From positions 1-28,607 of the forward strand of contig DASUGK010000016.1 of the NCBI GenBank assembly GCA_036274075.1: a stretch of 28,607 nt of DNA, read 5' to 3'. Positions within the stretch are counted from its first letter, which is position 1. Each line of letters opens with the position of its first letter. The position numbers were made by a program, and so were the translations under genes. The notes under the pieces were generated by a model, which saw only the letters and a program-made list of their open reading frames with translations, did not search any database and was not told the DNA's origin. This document shows positions 7,876 through 17,748 of this stretch, piece after piece. The stretch is from CADEED01 sp036274075 (GTDB lineage Bacteria > Pseudomonadota > Gammaproteobacteria > Steroidobacterales > Steroidobacteraceae).

Positions 7876-8676
7876 ATGGACTCCCTCGTGAGTCGCCACA
7901 TCTCCATTAAGTCCCCGGCCGAGCAGGAAAAAATGCGCGTAGCCGGCCGCCTGGCCGCGGAAGTCCTGGACATGATCGGTGAGTACGTCAAACCCGGCGT
8001 CACCACCGAGGAGCTGGACCGCATCTGCAATCGGCACATCGTCGAGGTCCAGAAGTCCATTCCGGCCAACGTGAACTATCGGGGTTTCCCCAAGACCATC
8101 TGCGCCTCGGTGAACCACGTGGTCTGCCACGGCATCCCGAACGAGAAGGTCCTCAAGTCCGGCGACATCGTGAACATCGATGTCACCGTCATCCGGGACG
8201 GCTACCACGGCGATACCAGCCGCATGTACTTCGTCGGCAAGCCTTCGCTGCCGGCGCAGCGGCTCACCGAGACCTGCTGGGAAGCCATGTGGCGCGGCAT
8301 CGAACAGGTGCGCCCGGGGGCGCACCTCGGCGACATCGGGCATGCCATCCAGACCTTCGTGGAAGCCAACAATTTCTCGGTGGTGCGCGAATACTGTGGC
8401 CACGGCATCGGCCGCGTGTACCACGAAGATCCGCAGGTGCTGCATTACGGCGAGCCCGGCACGCACGACGAGCTCAAGGCCGGCATGACGTTCACCATCG
8501 AACCGATGGTGAATGCCGGCAAGCGTCACGTGCGGCTGCTCGGTGACGGCTGGACCGTGGTCACCAAGGATCATTCGCTCTCGGCGCAATGGGAGCACAC
8601 CGTGCTGGTCACACCCACCGGTGTCGAAGTGCTGACCCTCGGCGAGGGCAGCAAGCGCCCCGCCTTCTATAATTAA
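7876..8676 (+). CDS. map: Methionine aminopeptidase type I
   Basis: MAP removes the initiator methionine from nascent proteins when the second residue is small. With the ATG at 7876, preceded by AGGTG at good spacing, the protein has 266 residues (E. coli 264). All five metal ligands are in place: Asp102 and Asp113 in IDVTVIRDGYHGDTSR, His176 in GHGIGR, Glu209 in FTIEPM and Glu240 in QWEHTVL. The frame is open upstream to a TTG at 7807, but that adds 23 residues without family similarity and would overlap the rpsB promoter. It is divergent from rpsB and begins the map-glnD-dapC-dapD series. Confidence 0.96.
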   Translation: MDSLVSRHISIKSPAEQEKMRVAGRLAAEVLDMIGEYVKPGVTTEELDRICNRHIVEVQKSIPANVNYRGFPKTICASVNHVVCHGIPNEKVLKSGDIVNIDVTVIRDGYHGDTSRMYFVGKPSLPAQRLTETCWEAMWRGIEQVRPGAHLGDIGHAIQTFVEANNFSVVREYCGHGIGRVYHEDPQVLHYGEPGTHDELKAGMTFTIEPMVNAGKRHVRLLGDGWTVVTKDHSLSAQWEHTVLVTPTGVEVLTLGEGSKRPAFYN

Positions 8677-8679
8677 TAG

Positions 8680-11376
8680 ATGGCCTCACTCGACGAGGAA
8701 CTGGATGCGGCCGACACGGTCTCGCGCGGCGCTCCGTGGCCGCGGCTGGTCCTGCTCCCCGAGCGGCTGGCGGCGGCGAGCTACGCGCCGGACGCTTTCC
8801 GCACCGAGCTGAAGGACGCGCACGCCGAGCTCGTCGAGCGGTTCCGCGCCGATGAATCGGTGGAAACGCTGGTGCAAGCGCGCGCCGAGCTCATCGACGC
8901 CATCCTGCGCGAAGTGTGGCGCTCGCAGCTGCCGGCCGGCTACGAACGCTGGGCGCTTGCGGCCGTCGGCGGTTATGGCCGCGGCGAGCTGCATCCGCAT
9001 TCGGACATCGACATCCTGATCCTGGTGCCGGAAGCGCCGGACGACGCCGGCCGCGGCATCGTCGAACGCGTGGTGACTTTCCTCTGGGACATCAATCTCG
9101 AGGTCGGCCACAGCGTGCGCACCGTGAAGGAATGCGCCGAGGAAAGCGCCGCCGACGTGGGCGTGATGACCACGCTCATCGAGGCGCGGCTGCTGGCCGG
9201 CAACGAGCCGCTGCTGGTCGAGATGCGCGAGGCCGTGTCCGCGGATCGCATCTGGCCCGTCAAGGCCTACTTCGAAGCCAAGGTGGCCGAGCAGCAGGAC
9301 CGGCATCTCAAGGCGAACGACACCGCCTACAACCTCGAGCCCAACGTCAAGACCGGCCCCGGCGGCCTGCGCGACATCCAGACCATCGCCTGGGTGGCCA
9401 AGCGGCATTTCGGCGCGAGTTCACTGGACGAGCTGCGCACGCACGGTTTCCTGTCGCTTTCCGAGCTGCGCAAGCTCAAGCAGGCGCAGTCCTTCCTGTG
9501 GAAGGTACGCTTCGGGCTGCACGTCCTCACCGGCCGGCGCGAAGACCGGCTACTGTTCGACCACCAGATCAAGCTGGCGCAGAGCTTCGGCTACGAGGAC
9601 GCCTCGTACACGCTCGCGGTCGAGCAGTTCATGCAGCGCTACTACCGCACCGTCATGGACGTGTCGCTGCTGAACGAGCTGCTGCTGCAGCTGTTCCGCG
9701 AGGCCATCCTGTCCGAGACCGCGCCGCCGCGTCCGCTGAATCCCCGCTTCCAGGTGCGCAACGACTACCTCGAGGCCGTGAACGAAGAGCTGTTCGCGCG
9801 CACGCCGTCGGCGCTGCTCGAGATCTTCGTGCTGCTGCAGCAGAACCCGGAGGTGAAGGGCGTGCGCGCCTCGACCATCCGCGCCATCAACAAGAACCTC
9901 TGGCTCATCGACGAAGAGTTCCGCCAGAACCCGCGCAACCACCGCCTGTTCCTCGAGATCCTGCGCGCGCCCGCGGGCGTGACGCACGAACTGCGGCGCA
10001 TGAACACCTATGGCGTGCTGGGGCGGTACATCCCGGCCTTCGGCCGCATCGTCGGGCGCATGCAGTACGACCTGTTCCACGCCTACACCGTCGATGCGCA
10101 CACGCTGTTCGTGCTGAGCAACCTGCGGCGCCTCGCGCTCTCGAAGTACGACAACGAACTGCCGAACCTGTCGGCCATCATGCAGACGCTGCCCAAGCCC
10201 GAAATCGCCTACCTGGCCGCGCTGTTCCACGACATCGCCAAGGGCCGCGGCGGCGACCACTCGCAGCTCGGCGCGGTGGACGCCGAGGCCTTCTGCCTCG
10301 AGCAGGGCCTGTCGCGTTACGACGCGCGCCTGGTGTCGTGGCTGGTGCTCAACCACCTCGAGCTCTCGGTCACCGCGCAGAAGCAGGACATCTCCGATCC
10401 CGAGGTCATCAACGCCTTCGCGCGCAAGGTCGGCGACGAGAACCACCTCGACTACCTGTACGTGCTCACCAGCGCCGACGTGCGCGGCACCAACCCGAAG
10501 TTGTGGAACTCGTGGAAGGCATCGCTGTTCCAGGAGTTCTACGAACGCGTGAAGCGCGCGCTGCGCCGCGGGCTGGAAAGTCCCATCGATCCCGAGGAGC
10601 TGATGCGCGAGACACAGGACGGCGCGCGCAAGCTGCTGGCCGCCGCCGGCCGCATCACCGCGCCGGAGATCACGCGCGCCTGGGAACGCCTCACGCCGGC
10701 GTATTTCCTGCGCCACACACCCGAGGAAGTCGCCTGGCACACGCAGCTGCTGGCCGACCGCGAGCCGGGCAGCGAGGATCCGCTGGTGGCGGTGCAGTCG
10801 AGCAGCGAACGCGGCACCACCGCCATCCTCGCCTTCGCGCCCCATCGTTACAACAGCTTCGCCATCACCACGGCGGTGCTGGACCAGCTCGGCCTCAACA
10901 TCGTCGACGCGCGCATCACGCCCACCGGCGATGGCTTCAGTCTCGATCTCTACCACGTGCTCGAGGAGGACGGCGCGCCGATCGCGGACAGCGAGCGCGT
11001 CGGCGAGATCGAGCGCGCCCTGTGGCGCGCGCTGCAGAATCCCCAGGACGCGCCGGTCACCGTGACCCGCCGCGTGCCGCGCCAGGCGCGCATGTTCCGC
11101 ACCTCGACGCAGATCGCCGTCACCGTGGATGAGCGCAACCGGCGTTCGGTGCTGGAGCTCGTGGCCGGCGACCGCCCCGGCCTGCTGTGCGACGTGGGCA
11201 AGGTGCTCATGGAAGAACGCGTCGACCTCCTGGCCGCCAAGATCATGACGGTGGGCGAACGCGCCGAGGACGTGTTCTACCTCGCCTCGTTGTCGGGCGC
11301 GCCGCTCGACGAATCGGCCGCCACGCGCCTGCAGCAGAAACTCTCCGGCACGCTCGACCGGCGCGCGGCCGCGTGA
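8680..11376 (+). CDS. glnD: PII uridylyltransferase / uridylyl-removing enzyme
   Basis: GlnD senses glutamine and uridylylates or de-uridylylates the PII proteins, controlling nitrogen assimilation. The 898 residues show the full domain order. The nucleotidyltransferase motif GGYGRGEL is at 97-104 with the catalytic SDID carrying Asp109 and Asp111. The HD hydrolase has LFHDIAKGRGGDH around His517-Asp518. Two C-terminal ACT domains that bind glutamine lie at about 708-780 and 821-895 (GDRPGLLCDVG in the second). The length matches the family (E. coli 890). It starts three bases after the map stop, and its own stop overlaps the next start, so the genes are likely cotranscribed. Neither glnB nor glnK lies in the window. 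Confidence 0.96.
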   Translation: MASLDEELDAADTVSRGAPWPRLVLLPERLAAASYAPDAFRTELKDAHAELVERFRADESVETLVQARAELIDAILREVWRSQLPAGYERWALAAVGGYGRGELHPHSDIDILILVPEAPDDAGRGIVERVVTFLWDINLEVGHSVRTVKECAEESAADVGVMTTLIEARLLAGNEPLLVEMREAVSADRIWPVKAYFEAKVAEQQDRHLKANDTAYNLEPNVKTGPGGLRDIQTIAWVAKRHFGASSLDELRTHGFLSLSELRKLKQAQSFLWKVRFGLHVLTGRREDRLLFDHQIKLAQSFGYEDASYTLAVEQFMQRYYRTVMDVSLLNELLLQLFREAILSETAPPRPLNPRFQVRNDYLEAVNEELFARTPSALLEIFVLLQQNPEVKGVRASTIRAINKNLWLIDEEFRQNPRNHRLFLEILRAPAGVTHELRRMNTYGVLGRYIPAFGRIVGRMQYDLFHAYTVDAHTLFVLSNLRRLALSKYDNELPNLSAIMQTLPKPEIAYLAALFHDIAKGRGGDHSQLGAVDAEAFCLEQGLSRYDARLVSWLVLNHLELSVTAQKQDISDPEVINAFARKVGDENHLDYLYVLTSADVRGTNPKLWNSWKASLFQEFYERVKRALRRGLESPIDPEELMRETQDGARKLLAAAGRITAPEITRAWERLTPAYFLRHTPEEVAWHTQLLADREPGSEDPLVAVQSSSERGTTAILAFAPHRYNSFAITTAVLDQLGLNIVDARITPTGDGFSLDLYHVLEEDGAPIADSERVGEIERALWRALQNPQDAPVTVTRRVPRQARMFRTSTQIAVTVDERNRRSVLELVAGDRPGLLCDVGKVLMEERVDLLAAKIMTVGERAEDVFYLASLSGAPLDESAATRLQQKLSGTLDRRAAA

Positions 11377-12569
11377 ACCCGCGTCTCGACCAGCTCACCG
11401 CCTATCCCTTCGAACGACTCGCTCGTCTGAAGGCGGGCATCACGCCGCCGGCCGCGTTGCCGCACATCGCCATGTCCATCGGCGAGCCCAGGCATGCGCC
11501 GCCGGCATTCGTGGTCGATGCGCTGCGCGGCGCGCTCGGCAAGCTCGACAGTTATCCCGCCACCGCCGGCCTGCCGGAAACTCGCGCCGCCTGCGCGGCC
11601 TGGCTGGAACGGCGTTTCGGCCTGCGCGGACGTGTCGACCCGGCGGCGATGGTGCTGCCGGTCAACGGCACGCGCGAGGCGCTGTTCTCCTTCGTGCAGG
11701 CGGTAGTCAGCACCGCCGGCGCATCGCGGCCCGCCGTGGCCATGCCCAACCCGTTCTACCAGATCTACGAAGGCGCCGCGCTGCTGGCCGGCGCCGAGCC
11801 CGTGTTCCTCAACACCACGGCCGATGCGCGCTTCCAGCCGGATCTCGATGCGCTGCCCGCGTCCGTGTGGAAACGCTGCCAGGTGCTGTTCCTGTGCAGC
11901 CCGGGCAATCCCACCGGCGCGGTGCTGTCGCTGGATTTCCTGCGCCAGGCGCTGGAGCTCGCCGAACGCCACGATTTCGTGATCGCCAGCGACGAGTGTT
12001 ACGCCGAGTTGTATCGCGACGAAGCCGCGCCGCCGCCCTCGCTGCTGCAGGCCGCACTCGAATCCGGCCGCGACCGGTTCGAGCGCTGCGTGGTGTTCCA
12101 TTCGTTGTCCAAGCGCTCCAGCGTGCCCGGATTGCGCTCGGGCTTCGTGGCCGGCGATCCCGCCATCCTCGGGCGCTACCTGCTGTATCGCACCTACCAT
12201 GGCTGCGCCATGCCGATACCGACGCAACTGGCCAGCATCGCCGCGTGGAACGACGACACGCACGCCGCGGCGAACCGCGCCCTGTACCGCGAGAAGTTCG
12301 CGCGCGTGCTGCCGGTACTTGCCCCGCTGCTCGACCTGTCCGAACCCGACGGCGGGTTCTATCTGTGGCCGGACGTGCACCGCGACGACGCCGAATTCAC
12401 GCGCGACCTGTACGCCGAGCAGAACCTCACCATACTGCCGGGCAGTTACCTGGCCCGCGCCACGCCCACGGGCAACCCGGGCGCGCGGCGCGTGCGCATC
12501 TCGCTCGTGGCCTCGGTGGACGAGTGCGTGACGGCGGCGCAACGTATCCGACAATTCCTGGAGAAGTAA
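11373..12569 (+). CDS. dapC: Succinyldiaminopimelate aminotransferase
   Basis: This is a fold-type I PLP aminotransferase that makes N-succinyl-LL-diaminopimelate from N-succinyl-2-amino-6-oxopimelate and glutamate. With the GTG start at 11373 (GTGA overlap with the glnD stop) it has 398 residues beginning VNPRLDQLTAYPFERL, a typical DapC opening. The cofactor motifs are SPGNPTG at 176-182, SDECYAELY further on, and SLSKRSS with the Schiff-base lysine at 247, followed by GLRSGF. A longer open frame upstream is only a shadow of glnD. General aminotransferases can look alike, but the position between glnD and dapD, with dapD starting one base after its stop, supports the DapC assignment. Confidence 0.9.
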   Translation: MNPRLDQLTAYPFERLARLKAGITPPAALPHIAMSIGEPRHAPPAFVVDALRGALGKLDSYPATAGLPETRAACAAWLERRFGLRGRVDPAAMVLPVNGTREALFSFVQAVVSTAGASRPAVAMPNPFYQIYEGAALLAGAEPVFLNTTADARFQPDLDALPASVWKRCQVLFLCSPGNPTGAVLSLDFLRQALELAERHDFVIASDECYAELYRDEAAPPPSLLQAALESGRDRFERCVVFHSLSKRSSVPGLRSGFVAGDPAILGRYLLYRTYHGCAMPIPTQLASIAAWNDDTHAAANRALYREKFARVLPVLAPLLDLSEPDGGFYLWPDVHRDDAEFTRDLYAEQNLTILPGSYLARATPTGNPGARRVRISLVASVDECVTAAQRIRQFLEK

Positions 12570-13412
<843 letters not shown>

Positions 13413-13424
13413 CGCCGGCCACTA

Positions 13425-14528
13425 ATGACGCCGTCCGAAGTCCTGCGGTGCCGGATGGAGAACCAGGCGCTCGCGCGCGGCCGATTCCGCAGGCCCGAGG
13501 ACGTCGTCGCCTGGTTCGGCGCCGTGCAGGCACAGGATTACCTGGGATCCCTGTGGGCGCTGGGCCTGCGCATGGCGCACGCCACCGAAGCCGATGTCGA
13601 GGACGCCGAGACGCGGCGCGCCATCGTTCGCACCTGGCCCATGCGCGGCACGCTGCATTTCGTGGCCGCCGCCGACGTACGCTGGATGACCAAGCTCCTG
13701 GCGCCGCGCGTCATCGCGCGCAATGCCGCTCGCATCAAGCGCGAAGTGGATGTCGACGCCAACGTGATCGGACGCTGCCGCGACGTCGTCACGCGCGCGC
13801 TCGAGGGTGGCCGCCGCCTGGAGCGAGGCGCGCTCTACCAGGTGCTCGAAGCCCGGGGCATTCGCACCGATCGCTCCCGTGGCCTGCACATCCTCGGATG
13901 GCTAGCCATGGAAGGCACCCTGTGCCTCGCCGGCCGCAGCGGCAAGCAACACACGTTCACGCTGCTCGAGGAGTGGATCCCGCCTTCACCGCCGCTGGAA
14001 CGCGAGGCCGCGCTGGGCGAGTTGGCCGTGCGCTACTTCACCAGCCATGGGCCCGCGCCGCTCGAAGACCTCACCTGGTGGGCCGGCATCACCGTGAAGG
14101 ATGCCGAGGCCGCGGTGGACGCGGTGAAATCCCGCCTGGTGCGCGAGCTCGTCGGGGAGCGCGAGTATTTCCGCGGCAGCGCACGAACCCGCACCGCCGC
14201 GTGCCCCCGGGCCAACCGGGCGCCGTGCGTCAAACTACTGCCCGGTTTCGACGAATACACCGTCGCCTACGCGGACCGGTCATTGCTGCTGGCGCGCGGC
14301 AAGCGCTCGAACCCCATGGGCCTGCTGAGCCCCGTGCTCATCGTGGACGGACAGGTCGTCGGCACGTGGAAGCGAGGCTTCGAGAAGGAATGCGTGAAGC
14401 TGGCCGTCAAACTACATCGGCCGCTGACGCGCGCGGAGAATCGTTCATTCGCCGAGGCGGCGCGGTATTACGGCGAGTTCCTGGGGCGCCCCGCGAAGCT
14501 GCCCCGGAACCTCACGCCCGCGAGATGA
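13425..14528 (+). CDS. Winged-helix AlkZ-like DNA glycosylase family protein
   Basis: The 367-residue protein belongs to the HTH_42/AlkZ-like family (PF06224), whose members use tandem winged helices to bind DNA and excise alkylated bases. Streptomyces AlkZ gives self-resistance to azinomycin by unhooking interstrand crosslinks. Family marks are the N-terminal helix leading to AVQAQDYLGS, with Gln35-Ala-Gln37 matching the catalytic Q-x-Q pattern of AlkZ; RTWPMRGTLHFVAAADVRWM; and the C-terminal LPGFDEYTVAYADRS followed by an IVDGQVVGTWKR segment. YcaQ-type members instead carry Q-x-D. The start lies 12 bases after dapD without a clear ribosome-binding site. Its 3' end overlaps the oppositely oriented protease gene by 17 bases. 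Activity and lesion are inferred from family only. Confidence 0.82.
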   Translation: MTPSEVLRCRMENQALARGRFRRPEDVVAWFGAVQAQDYLGSLWALGLRMAHATEADVEDAETRRAIVRTWPMRGTLHFVAAADVRWMTKLLAPRVIARNAARIKREVDVDANVIGRCRDVVTRALEGGRRLERGALYQVLEARGIRTDRSRGLHILGWLAMEGTLCLAGRSGKQHTFTLLEEWIPPSPPLEREAALGELAVRYFTSHGPAPLEDLTWWAGITVKDAEAAVDAVKSRLVRELVGEREYFRGSARTRTAACPRANRAPCVKLLPGFDEYTVAYADRSLLLARGKRSNPMGLLSPVLIVDGQVVGTWKRGFEKECVKLAVKLHRPLTRAENRSFAEAARYYGEFLGRPAKLPRNLTPAR

Positions 14529-15813
14529 AGCGCCGGTTTCGCCACAGCGTTGCCACCAGCAACATCAGCAGCACGCCATGGTCGAGGCGGCCTCCCCCGC
14601 CACCGCCATCGCCTCCCGGAGGCGGAGCCGGCGGCTCGGGTGGCGTCGGGGCGGGAGGCGGCAGATCCGCCACGCAGGAATAGCTGTCGATCACCGCGTC
14701 GATCTCGTCGAGGCTGCATTGCGAGAACGAAGTGACGGAGGTCGAGAGCATGGGCGTCATGATGTACTGCCCCTGTGCCGTGGACGCGCATTGCTCCGTG
14801 CCGTCATGCGGCGCGCCGAACACATGCCCGATCTCGTGCGCGGTGATCAGCGTATCGAGCGCCGCGCTGGCGTGCGCCATGGTGAGACTCGCGCCGAAGC
14901 GCCGGCTGCAGAGCGCCAGCGTGTAGGCGATGCCGGCCGTGTCGCCGTCGAGGTCGCGGCCCGTGAACAGGTGCGTCAGCCCGGTGCCGTAGAGCCCGGC
15001 ATCGTCCTGCCGCAATCTCCCGAGCTCCTGCAGCAGGTCGCTCGAATCGGTGGCCGCGGACAGCCTCGCGGTGGTCTCGTCGGCCAGGGACACCGACTCG
15101 ACCTGCAGTTCGACGCCCACCTGCGAGCTGAAGATGCCGTCCACGTTGTTGAGGCGCGTGAGCAGCGCAGCGCGAGCGTCGGCTTCGTTCTCGTAGCGCG
15201 CCACGTACGCCGCATCGCCGAGCACGGATATCCCGACGCGCTTCGTGGCCACGCCGGCCTGCAACGCCCGCGCGCGCGTGCGCAATTCGCCGACCATGGC
15301 GCCGTAGGCCGCCGCGGCGTCGCGCGGCGTGTCGAGCGTGTCGCCGGCGAGTGAAACGCCGCGCTCCAGCACGGCATCCGACAACTTGTACATCACCGTG
15401 CCGGCGGCGCCGAAATTCACGCCCTCCGCTGCCGCATCCACGACGTACAGGTCGCGCCCGTCCCAGATCATTCCGCGCGGCAGGCCATCGCGCACGCTGA
15501 TGCGCGCCCAGGAATCCGCCACGCCTTCGAGCGTGCCCGAATAGAGCCGCAGCGAACTGCCGCCGGCGGCCGACGCAAGCCGCGGGTTGTCCGCAAGCAG
15601 CAGGCGAAAGTCGCGGCCGAAGGCGCTGAACTCCAGCCTCGGGCTGTTCCCCCGGGTGGCGCGCAGCACCGGGCGCAAATCTTCGACGTGTTGGGGCACG
15701 AGTCCGCCCGGCGCAGCGGCCGAGGCCGGCACGGCTGCGTTGGCGAGCAGCAGTGCCGTGCTGAATGCCATGCAGGAAATCCTGCGCGGCGCCTTGCACG
15801 ACTTCCGGGACAT
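14512..15813 (-). CDS. Secreted metzincin (M12B-like) metalloprotease with GlyGly-CTERM-like tail
   Basis: This 433-residue protein looks exported. A basic N terminus (MSRKSCKAPRR) is followed by a hydrophobic stretch and cleavage near VPASA|AAP. A propeptide-like region of about 150 residues precedes the catalytic domain. The zinc motif HEIGHVFGAPHD is at 326-337 (HExxHxxGxxHD), with a Met-turn at YIMTP (Met352). Four cysteines around it could form disulfides. The end has a Pro-rich linker (385-399), GGDGGGGGG (400-408), a hydrophobic segment (413-424) and RNRR, which is the layout of a GlyGly-CTERM rhombosortase signal. I chose the ATG at 15813 because it gives a basic signal-peptide start. 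A second ATG at 15771 has a better AGGA site but no basic residues. Substrates are unknown. Confidence 0.82.
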   Translation of the reverse strand: MSRKSCKAPRRISCMAFSTALLLANAAVPASAAAPGGLVPQHVEDLRPVLRATRGNSPRLEFSAFGRDFRLLLADNPRLASAAGGSSLRLYSGTLEGVADSWARISVRDGLPRGMIWDGRDLYVVDAAAEGVNFGAAGTVMYKLSDAVLERGVSLAGDTLDTPRDAAAAYGAMVGELRTRARALQAGVATKRVGISVLGDAAYVARYENEADARAALLTRLNNVDGIFSSQVGVELQVESVSLADETTARLSAATDSSDLLQELGRLRQDDAGLYGTGLTHLFTGRDLDGDTAGIAYTLALCSRRFGASLTMAHASAALDTLITAHEIGHVFGAPHDGTEQCASTAQGQYIMTPMLSTSVTSFSQCSLDEIDAVIDSYSCVADLPPPAPTPPEPPAPPPGGDGGGGGGRLDHGVLLMLLVATLWRNRRFISRA

Positions 15814-15917
15814 CGTTCGCAAACTGCGATGCCCGGGCCCCGCACGTGCATAGGACGGCCCCGCCGCGCGGCGGCAGCGGACCCCCGATCATTGCGGGCC
15901 GACGCCTACACCAGCGA

Positions 15918-16670
15918 TCAGAAGAACTTTTCGCGCGGCTTGCGCCGCAGGCGCGTGAACTCGGTGAACTCCCAGGGCCGCAGGCCCATGAACAGCGACA
16001 CGCCGTAGCGTTCGCGGATCGGCAGGTGAAGGTCCTGCTGCACGAGATGGTCGAGTTCGCGGGTCAGGTCCTTCATGAGTTCCTGCATCTTGTGCACCGA
16101 GGCGCGCGACAACATGCCGCCGACGAAATTCATCTGCTCGCCCGGCGCGTCGAAACGCGTCGCGAGGAATTCGGGCAATACGCGCGCCGCGAAGAACTTC
16201 TGGATGGGGCCGTCCTTGCGCCAGCTGAAGTTGCGCGCCGCGAGGATCTTGATGCGGCCCGAGGGCTTGAGTTCGATGAGACCGAGGCTTTCGAGCCGCC
16301 GCAGCTTCTGCACCAGGTCCGCCTTGCGGAAGTTGAAGATGTCGAGGATCTCCGCCTCGGTCCAGCGGTTCAGCGTGAGGAAGGCGGTGAGCAGCAGCGA
16401 CATGTCGCTCAGCAATTCCTCCTCCTGGCCGGGGTCGATTTCCGTCACCAGCGGCGCAGCCGAAGCGCTCTGCTGGACCACGTCGGCGATTTCGACCTCC
16501 AGCCAGTCGCACAGGATTTCCAGCCGCTCGAGCGACAGCTCCGAGCGCGACAGCAGCCGCTTGACGCTGGCTTCGCTGAGTTTCAACACGCGCGCGGCCT
16601 GCGCGTAGTTGCGCCCGCTGGATCGCATGATGCGTTTGAGCGCGGTGTGAATGGCTTCGGTCTGTTTCAT
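15918..16670 (-). CDS. Helix-turn-helix (XRE-like) transcriptional regulator
   Basis: The 250-residue protein opens with a Cro/CI-type helix-turn-helix: MRSSGRNYAQAARVLKLSEASVKRLLSR spans about residues 15-42 and includes the AARVLKLSEASVKR turn. A second region at about 100-150 (WTEAEILDIF through SLGLIELKPSGRIKIL) resembles a winged helix with its wing. The C-terminal part is helical and charged and ends GLRPWEFTEFTRLRRKPREKFF. No enzyme domain is seen. A GGAG site precedes the ATG. It lies between the protease and pstB on the same strand, 195 bases downstream of pstB. A palindrome and a strong -10 sit in its leader, suggesting self-regulation. The targets are not known. Confidence 0.8.
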   Translation of the reverse strand: MKQTEAIHTALKRIMRSSGRNYAQAARVLKLSEASVKRLLSRSELSLERLEILCDWLEVEIADVVQQSASAAPLVTEIDPGQEEELLSDMSLLLTAFLTLNRWTEAEILDIFNFRKADLVQKLRRLESLGLIELKPSGRIKILAARNFSWRKDGPIQKFFAARVLPEFLATRFDAPGEQMNFVGGMLSRASVHKMQELMKDLTRELDHLVQQDLHLPIRERYGVSLFMGLRPWEFTEFTRLRRKPREKFF

Positions 16671-16695
16671 GAATTCTCCAGAAAGTATTACTAAA

Positions 16696-16747
16696 CGCTA
16701 CCGCGTAGCGCCTAATTCACGACAATCGCCATGCGGGTTGCATTATA
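16696..16747 (-). promoter_or_regulatory. Predicted promoter and palindromic operator of the HTH regulator
   Basis: On the minus strand a perfect TATAAT (16747-16742) lies about 72 bases upstream of the regulator ATG, with only a weak -35. Between it and the start codon is a palindrome with six-base arms, CGCTAC and GTAGCG, separated by three bases (16696-16710). A symmetric site just downstream of a promoter is a usual place for an autorepressor to bind. Binding by this regulator is inferred, not shown. Confidence 0.5.
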
Positions 16748-16865
16748 TGCGACTCCACGAATACCGTGGCCACCAATTAACTGGCAGGCAGTCATGCAAC
16801 CGACTCGGATCGTGTCGGCGGTCGTGACTCGGGATGTGTCCCGCCGGGGAAGTCAGGACTCGGGC

Positions 16866-17744
<879 letters not shown>

Positions 17745-17748
17745 GTTC

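Noticed and set aside
8916..11132. Long second open frame (738 codons) on the same strand inside glnD
   Set aside because: Its translation is low-complexity Arg/Ala/Pro with no domain, while the overlapping glnD frame carries complete catalytic motifs. Such frames are common in GC-rich genes.
16818..16850. Possible terminator after pstB
   Set aside because: There is a short GGGA/TCCC hairpin flanked by GGCGG/CCGCC, but no T-run follows, so a rho-independent terminator is not supported.
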